Origin: Bacillota bacterium
Lineage (GTDB): Bacteria > Bacillota > Clostridia > Oscillospirales > Ruminococcaceae
NCBI GenBank assembly: GCA_029550985.1
Contig: JAKPGH010000245.1
Location: 1-13,367, forward strand
Direction: 5' to 3'
DNA: 13,367 bases
Every line of letters starts with the position of its first letter. Position 1 is the first letter of the stretch. This document shows, one piece after another, positions 7,346 to 13,237 of the stretch. A model generated the notes under the pieces. The model made no database searches. It saw only the letters and a program-made list of their open reading frames with translations, and was not told the DNA's origin. The position numbers were made by a program, and so were the translations under genes.

Positions 7346-8314
7346 TCAGTCTTTTGCCTGCTGCATCCTGCCCAGCATGGCGGCGCCAATCATCCCCGCG
7401 TCGTTGCCGAGGGTGCAGATTTGCAGCCGGGTGGTGGGCCGCTGGGAGCCGCCGTAAAGCTCCCGGTTGACCTTTTCGGTCAGCGGCTTAAGAAGGGTAT
7501 CCCCTTCCTTGGAAATGCCGCCGCCAATGCAAATCATTTCCGGCTGCAGGGCGTTGATGATGTTGGCAATGCCACAGGCTAGATAGTCCAAAAACAAATC
7601 CACCACCCGCTTGCCGACTTCATCCCCCGCCCGCATGGCGTCGAAGGCCGTCCGGCCGCTGACTTTGCCCTGCTTTGCCGCGATAGAGTGCATGAGGCTC
7701 TCGGGGCTGCGCTCCATTTCCTCTTGAGTCAAGCGAATCAACCCGGTGGCGGAAGCATAGGCTTCAAAGCAGCCCTTCCTGCCGCAGTTGCAGGGCCTTC
7801 CCCCCTGCACTATCACCATGTGGCCGAATTCGCCGCCGCCGTAGTAATGGCCCGATTCAATGCGGTGGTTGAGGATAATCCCCGAGCCGATTCCGGTGCC
7901 GATGGTGAGCACCACCGCACTGGCGGCTCCTTTGGCGCTGCCCACCAGGTACTCCCCCGCCGCCGCCACATTGGCGTCGTTGTGAACGTAAACCGGAATT
8001 TCCCGGGGTAAAAGGCGGGTCAGCTCCTCCCGCAGGGGAAAATCCCACCAGCCCAAATTGACGGCGTGGATGACAATCCCCTCGTCTGGATTGACGGTGC
8101 CGGGAGCCCCGGCTCCCAAATCCTCCACCTGTTCCCAGCCTATCTTTTTCTGCTCCAAAAGCTGCGCGGCAGTTTTTACAATATCCTCACAAATGGCCTG
8201 CGCAGGCCGGGGAAGGTTGGTGGGAACCGAAAGGGAACCAAGCAGCTTTCCCTCGTCGTCCACCAGTCCCACTTTGATGCCTGTGCCGCCTAAATCCACG
8301 CCAAGATGTACCAA
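7346..8314 (-). CDS. glcK: ROK-family glucokinase
   Basis: It phosphorylates glucose to glucose 6-phosphate with ATP at the entry to glycolysis. The 322 residues begin with the ATP phosphate loop GVDLGGTGIKVGLV (5-18). HNDANVAAAGE (111-121) carries the catalytic Asp113, TIGTGIGSGII (137-147) is the second phosphate loop, and GEFGHM (161-166) contacts glucose and supplies the zinc-ligand His165. CNCGRKGCFE (175-184) is the ROK zinc site with Cys175, Cys177 and Cys182. This set, without an N-terminal helix-turn-helix, fits a kinase rather than a ROK repressor. The start is TTG at 8314, with GGAGG 8 nt upstream and no ATG in position. It has its own promoter at 8366-8394. Glucose preference is inferred from the family; other hexoses or N-acetylmannosamine are possible. 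Confidence 0.93.
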   Translation of the reverse strand: MVHLGVDLGGTGIKVGLVDDEGKLLGSLSVPTNLPRPAQAICEDIVKTAAQLLEQKKIGWEQVEDLGAGAPGTVNPDEGIVIHAVNLGWWDFPLREELTRLLPREIPVYVHNDANVAAAGEYLVGSAKGAASAVVLTIGTGIGSGIILNHRIESGHYYGGGEFGHMVIVQGGRPCNCGRKGCFEAYASATGLIRLTQEEMERSPESLMHSIAAKQGKVSGRTAFDAMRAGDEVGKRVVDLFLDYLACGIANIINALQPEMICIGGGISKEGDTLLKPLTEKVNRELYGGSQRPTTRLQICTLGNDAGMIGAAMLGRMQQAKD

Positions 8315-8365
8315 GCTGTTCCCTCCAACATTTGCGTTTATTCCTTTGGTATTGCTCCTGGCTCC

Positions 8366-8394
8366 ATCATACCATAAACCACAAAATTCTCCAA
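8366..8394 (-). promoter_or_regulatory. Sigma-A promoter for glucokinase-reductase
   Basis: On the minus strand: -35 TTGGAG (8394-8389), a 17-bp spacer, -10 TATGAT (8371-8366). It begins 20 bp beyond the stop of the metallo-hydrolase gene. No clear terminator separates the two, so read-through from upstream is also possible. Confidence 0.7.
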
Positions 8395-8413
8395 TGGCTT
8401 TGGAAAGTTCTGC

Positions 8414-9202
8414 CTAAAAAACTATGATGGGATGGGCGGTTTGGGCGGGAGCCACGCTCAACAGGAAATCGATTCCCTCCCGGGCACCTGATTCCTCCAA
8501 CGCCTCTTTGGCGGTGAGGTAGGCAAGGTCGGGCAGGTTGTTGTTTTGGCTCAGGTGGCCCAGCACAAACCGGGTGGTGCCCCGCTGGACCAGGTAGGTG
8601 GCCAAAAGGGCCCCCGCTTCGTTGGAAAGATGGCCCTTCTCCCCTTCCACCCGACGCTTGAGGGGCCAGGGGTAACTTCCGGCCCGCAGCATGGCCGGGT
8701 CGTAGTTGGATTCCAGCAGAACCAGGTCGCAGCCCGTCAATGCGGTGCGGATGACATCGTTGACATGGCCTAAATCGGTGGCAATCCCCACCGTCCTGCC
8801 GTCCGGCATGGAAAAGCGAAGCCCCACCGGGTCGACGGCGTCGTGGGGCGTTGGAAAGGAGCGGATGCCGATGCCCCCCAACTCCTGCTCGCCGGCAAGT
8901 TCGATGAAAACGGCCTCCGGCGGCACCGCGCCCATGGCCTCCAGGGCGGACAACGTGCCGGCGGAAGCGTAAACGGGCAATTTGAGCTTTCGAGTCAGGG
9001 AGCACAGGCCCTTGATGTGGTCGGTGTGTTCGTGGGTAATGACAATCCCCCGCAGTTCCTCCAGCCTGACATCCAAACTGTCCAGGGCGTTTTTCAGGTT
9101 TCGGGGCCCGATGCCGGCGTCCACCAGCAGCGAAGTGCCGCCTCCCGATATGTAATAGCAGTTCCCCTTGCTGGAACTGCACAGGGTACAAAAGCGAGAC
9201 AT
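8414..9202 (-). CDS. YycJ/WalJ-like MBL-fold metallo-hydrolase
   Basis: This is a metal-dependent hydrolase of the metallo-beta-lactamase superfamily, YycJ branch, proposed to be a 5'-3' DNA exonuclease or nuclease-like enzyme that affects cell-wall and replication phenotypes in relatives. Over 262 residues, the N-terminus CTLCSSSKGN (5-14) is typical of the branch. HEHTDH (57-62) supplies four metal-site residues, with His120, Asp143 and His216 placed as the remaining ligands, and GHLSNEAG (190-197) is the YycJ signature. The ATG at 9202 has GGGAGGAAAT just upstream; an in-frame TTG at 9214 is less likely. In many Firmicutes walJ sits beside walRK; here it does not, and it lies 45 bp after a small membrane protein. 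The fold and branch are secure, the substrate is not. Confidence 0.9.
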   Translation of the reverse strand: MSRFCTLCSSSKGNCYYISGGGTSLLVDAGIGPRNLKNALDSLDVRLEELRGIVITHEHTDHIKGLCSLTRKLKLPVYASAGTLSALEAMGAVPPEAVFIELAGEQELGGIGIRSFPTPHDAVDPVGLRFSMPDGRTVGIATDLGHVNDVIRTALTGCDLVLLESNYDPAMLRAGSYPWPLKRRVEGEKGHLSNEAGALLATYLVQRGTTRFVLGHLSQNNNLPDLAYLTAKEALEESGAREGIDFLLSVAPAQTAHPIIVF

Positions 9203-9247
9203 ATTTCCTCCCAAGGCCGAATGTGGAAAAAGCGGTTGGCGCGGCGC

Positions 9248-9784
9248 TCACCGCCGCAGAATCCGGGGCCGGAACCACCAGACATACAGGGTGTAATACC
9301 GGGTAAGGGCCACGTCGTAGAGGAAAAAAACCACATTGCCAAAGGCCAGCAGAATGGCAGCCGTATACCGGCCGAAATCCTCCAGCCCCTCCAGGATTTC
9401 CTGCATCCCCAGCACGTAAAAGACAAAGGCAAATCCCCCTACCACCGAGGCGTTGAACACCAGAAACTTCATCAGGTATTCCAACACCCGGTTGGGCAAA
9501 CACTCCAACGGTTGCTTGAGGATGGGGTAATAGCCAAAAAAGACCAGAAACATCATGGCGGCTTCTTTATCCGCCGCCACAAAAATCGAAAGGATTCCCA
9601 CGCTGACGTAAACCATCACCGCCGCTTTTTTCCCCAGCTCCACCACCACGGGAATCAGCATGGCGCCCGCCAGCATGGGAATGGCGTAGGTGCCGAAGGG
9701 AATCAGCCCTGTCATAAACATCAGGGAAACGCAAAGGGCGGAAAACATCCCGCCCAACGCAACTTGTGTGCTTTTTCTGCTCAT
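9248..9784 (-). CDS. Small polytopic membrane protein, unknown function
   Basis: This predicted integral membrane protein has 178 residues and about five hydrophobic segments (roughly 10-30, 36-52, 54-71, 103-125, 141-160). The N-terminal pattern (GGMFSALCVSLMFMTGLIPFG at 11-31, then PMLAGAMLIPVVVELGKK) resembles substrate-binding S components of ECF vitamin transporters, but length and similarity are not enough to assign a ligand. The tail is strongly basic (RPRILRR). The ATG at 9784 is chosen because it gives the clean MSRKSTQ start before the first helix; the ribosome site (TTTGGGAT) is weak, and an alternative at 9838 would overlap the upstream gene. It lies 20 bp after the J-domain gene and 45 bp before the YycJ-like gene, so co-expression is likely. 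No ECF ATPase or T component is visible in the window. Confidence 0.78.
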   Translation of the reverse strand: MSRKSTQVALGGMFSALCVSLMFMTGLIPFGTYAIPMLAGAMLIPVVVELGKKAAVMVYVSVGILSIFVAADKEAAMMFLVFFGYYPILKQPLECLPNRVLEYLMKFLVFNASVVGGFAFVFYVLGMQEILEGLEDFGRYTAAILLAFGNVVFFLYDVALTRYYTLYVWWFRPRILRR

Positions 9785-9804
9785 ATCCCAAATACCACTA
9801 TGAT

Positions 9805-10413
9805 TTAGCAGCAGCGAATCAGGTCGCCGCCCATGCACTCGCAGCAGCAGTCGGCACAGTACAGGGTGGTGCAGACATCGCAGATGGAGCAGCTGTCCAC
9901 CGAGCCCATGTGATAGACGTTATGAGGCCGCCCGTTGGCCCTCTGCCACTGAAGCTGCCCCAGCGCCGCCTGATACTCCCGGTTGTTGGGGTTCATCTCC
10001 ACCGCCCGGGAAAAGTTTTCATAGGCCTGCTCCATCCACCCCCGGCTGTACTGGATGCTGCCCTTGAGGAAGTGCCATTCCGCATCTCGCATGTGGTGGG
10101 GCACTCCGTCCAGCAGCTCCTCCGCCTCGGTGATGCGGCCGGCGTTGATGAGTCTGCGGATGTCCCAAAACTGGGACTGCTGCTGGCCGCCGTAACCGTT
10201 CTGATAGGAGGTGTTCTGACCCCTTCGGCGCATCGCCATGATGGCGTCGTAGGCCTCGTTGATTTCCTTCATCTTTTCGGCGGCAAGGTCACTTAAAGGA
10301 TTGCCCACATAAGAGTCGGGATGATACTTCCGGGCCAGCTCCCGATAAGCGGCTTTGATTTCTTCGTCGCTTGCGTTGGGTGAAACCCCCAACACTCTAT
10401 AGGGATCGCTCAT
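9805..10413 (-). CDS. J-domain protein with TPR-like repeats and Cys-rich tail
   Basis: This is an Hsp70 co-chaperone-type protein. The J domain occupies about residues 3-65 of 202, with the HPD tripeptide at 31-33 needed to stimulate the DnaK ATPase and a typical KMKEINEAYDAI helix IV. It is not canonical DnaJ: there is no Gly/Phe region with the four-repeat zinc domain and no substrate-binding C-terminus. A linker (64-80) leads to helices at about 84-152 whose spacing (AEELLDGVP, YENFSRAVEMNPNN) fits two TPR units. The tail (175-202) holds ten cysteines in 28 residues, including CSICDVC and CADCCCEC, and ends CC, a likely metal or Fe-S binding site. ATG at 10413, AAGGAG upstream. It follows DUF5685 by 157 bp, a pairing I associate with Clostridia. 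Confidence 0.88.
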   Translation of the reverse strand: MSDPYRVLGVSPNASDEEIKAAYRELARKYHPDSYVGNPLSDLAAEKMKEINEAYDAIMAMRRRGQNTSYQNGYGGQQQSQFWDIRRLINAGRITEAEELLDGVPHHMRDAEWHFLKGSIQYSRGWMEQAYENFSRAVEMNPNNREYQAALGQLQWQRANGRPHNVYHMGSVDSCSICDVCTTLYCADCCCECMGGDLIRCC

Positions 10414-10546
10414 GCTGCCCTCTCTCCTTCAGGGCCCGTTCCACTGTGCCCCGTCTGATTCGAGATGCGAGTGCCTTTCGCCATCCCGTCATGATTCCTT
10501 AGCATTTCCCTGCAATGCACCCAAACACCTTCAATCTATGGTTATT

Positions 10547-10578
10547 GAAAATTAATTTTCGCTGGAACACTCAGCGAA
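10547..10578 (-). promoter_or_regulatory. Hairpin plus 14-bp palindrome after DUF5685
   Basis: TTCGCT and AGCGAA (10558-10563 and 10573-10578) pair around a 9-nt loop that includes the DUF5685 stop codon. Directly after it on the minus strand lies the perfect 14-bp palindrome GAAAATTAATTTTC (10547-10560), sharing bases with the stem. Without a proper T tract it is at best a weak terminator or attenuator; it could also be an operator. Confidence 0.4.
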
Positions 10579-11596
10579 CGTCGGTATCCTGATTTTGAGG
10601 TTCCCGGCTCTGGCGGCAATGGGACGATTCTTCCTGCATATGAGCTGCGGGGCAGCCGGTACATCCATCGGGAAGCTCGTATTCCGCCGTTATTTTGCCC
10701 GGGGAACGGCGCAGCAGAATTTCGTCCGCCCCTGCGCGCAGCCCCTGATAAAATACATTGTCCAATATGGAGGAAAACAACCCGGTATCCAGCAATTGGT
10801 AGGCTTTTGCCGCTTCCCCCGCCGTCAGGTAAAGGACGTCTTTTCCGTAGCGGTATACTTCCCCCAACTGCTCCTCCCCCGCGTCTTTGTTCAGGCGGTA
10901 TCGCAGGGCAAAGGGATTGTAGGACCCCGTTTTGATATCCCCGGGAAGGTCGTCCAAGGCGTCGCAGAGGTAGACATACCGACCCAACAGGTAGCCCATC
11001 CGCTCCAGCACCCTCTGCTGCCGGGGGTCGGGGGAAAGCCGGGTAAAAATCCCCGCCATCGCCTTGGCGGTAGGCTCGCAGGCGGCGTCGATGCTGTCGC
11101 ACCGCTCCCGCTCCAGATTATGCTGTTCTACCATGGTTTGAGCAATCAGCGCTTCGCAGTCCGGCCGGCGCGCCGCCGCCTTTTGATGGGCAGAAGCCGC
11201 CGCGGGCTTGAGCATTCCCCAGCCAATCCGCTTCAGACCCTTGCTATCCGTCATATTATCCAGCAGTTTGTAGTATAACAGTAACAAGGCGGTGTCCGCC
11301 GAGAAGGCCAGGCATTCTCCCGGCCGGCACATCAACCGCTTCCGGTAAGGATTGACAAAGCACCACCTGCGCTCAAACACCGGCCTTGCGTCCGGGGTCA
11401 CCGCGTAGTGGAGCATAGCCAAAAAGACGAAATCGTAACTCAAAGTCAGCCGTGCCGCCGGCCCAAAGGCTTCGCCCAACTGCCCGCAAAGGCCGCAATA
11501 CACCGCTTTGTAAGTTTCCAGTTCCCGCACTCGCAAGTCGGGTTTAAAGGGCTTTACATAACCAAACAACGTCGTTTTCCTTTCCGTATCGGCCAT
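10571..11596 (-). CDS. DUF5685 family protein
   Basis: This is a family of unknown function, common in Clostridia. Over 341 residues the N-terminus is FGYVKPFKPDL then CGLC (34-37). A mostly helical middle follows, with DNMTD (113-117, a DxxxD motif) and, about 100 residues later, DALDDLPGD (212-220, two overlapping DxxxD). Further cysteines lie at 79, 90, 95, 312, 315 and 327. No signal peptide or clear membrane segment is seen. Two Asp-rich motifs on facing helices, about 100 residues apart, are the layout of class I isoprenoid synthases such as squalene/phytoene synthase, but global similarity is not shown, so I do not call it one. The ATG at 11596 has a weak AAGG site. It is divergent from mntP and precedes the J-domain gene, which may act with it. 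Confidence 0.9.
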   Translation of the reverse strand: MADTERKTTLFGYVKPFKPDLRVRELETYKAVYCGLCGQLGEAFGPAARLTLSYDFVFLAMLHYAVTPDARPVFERRWCFVNPYRKRLMCRPGECLAFSADTALLLLYYKLLDNMTDSKGLKRIGWGMLKPAAASAHQKAAARRPDCEALIAQTMVEQHNLERERCDSIDAACEPTAKAMAGIFTRLSPDPRQQRVLERMGYLLGRYVYLCDALDDLPGDIKTGSYNPFALRYRLNKDAGEEQLGEVYRYGKDVLYLTAGEAAKAYQLLDTGLFSSILDNVFYQGLRAGADEILLRRSPGKITAEYELPDGCTGCPAAHMQEESSHCRQSREPQNQDTDVR

Positions 11597-11600
11597 TGCC

Positions 11601-11629
11601 TTGTCCAGCCCATTGTAACAGCTTATATT
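11601..11629 (+). promoter_or_regulatory. Possible promoter for mntP
   Basis: In the divergent gap, the plus strand shows TTGTCC (11601-11606), a 17-bp spacer and TATATT (11624-11629). Each box has four or five matches to consensus. The resulting leader to the TTG start would be about 58 nt, too short for a yybP-ykoY manganese riboswitch. Confidence 0.45.
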
Positions 11630-11693
11630 GTACTATAAACTGCCCGTTACTTCTTTAATAAAATGTAAATACTTCCGGAAAGGAGGCCTCTGC

Positions 11694-12263
11694 TTGCAGT
11701 TCTGGCTGCTGTTTTTCCTAGCTCTGGGCCTTGCCTCCGACGCCGCCACCGTGTCGATGGTCAACGGGATTTGCCATCCCCGCCGTCCGGTTCAGCTGGG
11801 ACTGGTTTGCGGTTTGGCCTTCGGATTCTTTCAAGGGTTCATGCCCCTGATTGGCTATTTTGTGGGGAATTCCTTTTTCCACCTCATCTGCGACATAGAC
11901 CACTGGATTGCCTTTCTCCTGCTGGGGACCATCGGCATGAAGATGACCCTGGAATCCTTAAAGGGAGGGAAAGAACCTCATCCGCCCCGACGACTGTCCC
12001 TGCGGATTTTGCTGCTGCAAGCCTTTGCCACCAGTGTGGACGCTTTGGCGGTGGGCATCGGCCTGGGGGTCATCGCCGTCGACATCGCGCAGGCTGTTTT
12101 TCTCATCGGAGCGGTGACCTTTGTCTGCTGCTTTGTGGGGGTGCAGCTGGGGCGTTTTGTGGGCATCCGCTTTCGCCAAAAAGCTCAACTGCTGGGAGGC
12201 GTTCTATTGGTGTACATCGGGCTCCACATCCTGATGGAGCATTTGAAAGCCGCCCACTTCTAG
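11694..12263 (+). CDS. mntP: Manganese efflux pump MntP
   Basis: MntP is an inner-membrane exporter that removes excess Mn(II). The 189 residues form six predicted helices in two repeats of three. Each repeat carries a conserved Asp in the equivalent helix: Asp16 in LGLASDAATVS and Asp116 in ATSVDALAVGIG, matching the paired acidic residues needed for Mn transport. Gly-rich helices (GFFQGFMPLIGYFVG; GVQLGRFVG) and the closing LLVYIGLHIL are also family features. The start is TTG at 11694, with AGGAGG 7 nt upstream; this gives the normal N-terminus, whereas an ATG at 11628 would add 22 odd residues. The first motif has Ala-Ala where most members have Ala-Phe-Ala, a mild deviation. It is divergent from DUF5685. 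Function is well supported; metal specificity is from the family. Confidence 0.92.
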   Translation: MQFWLLFFLALGLASDAATVSMVNGICHPRRPVQLGLVCGLAFGFFQGFMPLIGYFVGNSFFHLICDIDHWIAFLLLGTIGMKMTLESLKGGKEPHPPRRLSLRILLLQAFATSVDALAVGIGLGVIAVDIAQAVFLIGAVTFVCCFVGVQLGRFVGIRFRQKAQLLGGVLLVYIGLHILMEHLKAAHF

Positions 12264-12275
12264 CCATATGCTCGG

Positions 12276-12304
12276 TTGCTTTTTTGGCAAAAATGGTGTA
12301 TAAA
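12276..12304 (+). promoter_or_regulatory. Sigma-A promoter for the 79-aa protein
   Basis: TTGCTT (12276-12281), a 17-bp spacer and TATAAA (12299-12304) form a good promoter starting 13 bp after the mntP stop. It lets the small gene be expressed apart from mntP, with a leader of about 30 nt. Confidence 0.68.
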
Positions 12305-12342
12305 AAAGAAAGACACTTTCATTCCGCAGAAAGGACTACGCC

Positions 12343-12582
12343 ATGAAAAAGCTTGCCGCAACCGCCATTCTTGTATATTTCGCCTTCCCGCTCCTCGCCT
12401 TTGCGCAAACCGAAGGCGGCGGTGGTTCCATAGCTTTGTCCGATCGGCTGGCCATCGCGGGCCGGTTTTTCGGCGGCTTTTTGCTGGTAATGGGGATTAT
12501 CTTTATTCTCCTGCTTTCCACTCCCCGCCTTGCCGCGTGGGTGGACAAGCAGCGGGAAAAGCGGAATAAACACGACAATTAA
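12343..12582 (+). CDS. Small exported or membrane-anchored protein, unknown
   Basis: I do not recognise this 79-residue protein. It has a classic signal peptide: MKK, a hydrophobic core to about residue 19 and an AFA-Q cleavage-like site at 19-22. A short Gly-rich stretch (GGGGS, 25-29) follows, then a transmembrane helix at about 44-59 (GGFLLVMGIIFILLLS) and a charged cytoplasmic tail rich in Lys/Arg/Asp. If the signal is cleaved, the mature protein has a short outside segment and one anchor. The ATG at 12343 has AGAAAGGA upstream. The gene has its own promoter and ends before a strong terminator at 12627, so it is a self-contained unit between mntP and mraZ. Coding nature is supported by promoter, ribosome site and protein architecture. 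Confidence 0.72.
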   Translation: MKKLAATAILVYFAFPLLAFAQTEGGGGSIALSDRLAIAGRFFGGFLLVMGIIFILLLSTPRLAAWVDKQREKRNKHDN

Positions 12583-12626
12583 ACCCAAATTTCATATTTA
12601 TTTTACAAAAGACAAGCTTGTTGCAC

Positions 12627-12657
12627 AATCCGGCCGATGCAGGGCCGGATTTTTTTG
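12627..12657 (+). terminator. Strong intrinsic terminator before mraZ
   Basis: A perfect 9-bp stem (AATCCGGCC at 12627-12635, GGCCGGATT at 12643-12651) encloses a 7-nt loop and is followed by a T tract to 12656. It ends the small membrane-protein transcript and insulates the division cluster. Confidence 0.93.
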
Positions 12658-12676
12658 TTGTTAAGCCGAAAAGGAC

Positions 12677-12705
12677 TTGCAATTTAAGACCGGGACTGTT
12701 ATAAT
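12677..12705 (+). promoter_or_regulatory. Sigma-A promoter of the mraZ/dcw operon
   Basis: TTGCAA (12677-12682), an exact 17-bp spacer and a perfect TATAAT (12700-12705). Transcription would start near 12712, at the edge of the MraZ repeats, leaving a leader of about 60 nt. Confidence 0.88.
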
Positions 12706-12713
12706 TGGCATAA

Positions 12714-12740
12714 GTGGTGAATTGTGGTGAGATGTGGTTA
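12714..12740 (+). promoter_or_regulatory. MraZ operator: three 10-bp-spaced repeats
   Basis: GTGGTGA at 12714-12720, GTGGTGA at 12724-12730 and GTGGTTA at 12734-12740, each separated by 3 nt, give exact 10-bp phasing on one face of the helix. Such triplets of short direct repeats upstream of mraZ are the known MraZ binding boxes. Their place at and just after the transcription start suits repression of the operon by its own first product. Confidence 0.88.
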
Positions 12741-12774
12741 GACTACCCTGAAAAAGAGCGGAGGTGGGGGTGGC

Positions 12775-13203
12775 ATGGCTCTATATAACCATTACCAGCA
12801 CAGCCTGGATGCAAAGGGCCGGGTCAATTTTCCTGCCAAACTCCGCGAAAGTTTAGGGGACCGCTTCATCATCACCCGCGGCTTGGACAGCGACCGCTGC
12901 CTGTTTGCGTATTCCGAGGAAAACTGGGAAGCCTTAGCAGAGAAGATTAAAACACTGCCCAATGCCGACGCCCGACGGGTTCAGCGCTTTTTGTTCGCCC
13001 ACGCCGTCGATGTGGAACCGGACAAGCAGGGGCGAATTCTCATTCCCCAGCATCTGAGGGAGTACGCGGGGCTGCAAAAGGACGTCATGATCAGCGGCAT
13101 TGGCGATCACGCCGAAATTTGGGACAAGGACCTGTGGGAAAAGGTCAACAGCGCCTACACCCCCGACGTCATTGCGGACATTATCGACAGCATCAGCCTG
13201 TAG
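12775..13203 (+). CDS. mraZ: Transcriptional regulator MraZ
   Basis: MraZ is the first gene of the division and cell-wall cluster and a DNA-binding protein that represses its own operon in several bacteria. The 142-residue length is normal. It holds two AbrB-like half-domains: the first has DAKGRVNFPAKLR (12-24), the second DKQGRILIPQHLR (83-95); the two DxxGR motifs form the DNA-contacting surface of the ring-shaped oligomer. The ATG at 12775 has GGAGG ten nt upstream in a G-rich stretch. The operator repeats at 12714-12740 and the consensus promoter lie directly upstream. rsmH follows 34 bp later. Identification is certain. Confidence 0.97.
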   Translation: MALYNHYQHSLDAKGRVNFPAKLRESLGDRFIITRGLDSDRCLFAYSEENWEALAEKIKTLPNADARRVQRFLFAHAVDVEPDKQGRILIPQHLREYAGLQKDVMISGIGDHAEIWDKDLWEKVNSAYTPDVIADIIDSISL

Positions 13204-13237
13204 CGCCACCACCCGTTTTCGGCAGGAGGGATGTTAA

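Noticed and set aside
8367..9503. Minus-strand open frame of about 378 codons overlapping the YycJ-like and membrane protein genes
   Set aside because: It is out of frame with both, rich in Arg/Gly/Pro, and lacks a fitting ribosome site; both overlapping genes have clear family or membrane features.
11597..11693. Manganese riboswitch (yybP-ykoY) upstream of mntP
   Set aside because: The gap is only 97 bp and shared with a divergent gene; I see no conserved riboswitch core.
12714..12740. CRISPR-like short repeats
   Set aside because: Three 7-bp repeats with 3-bp gaps are far too short for CRISPR and fit the MraZ operator.
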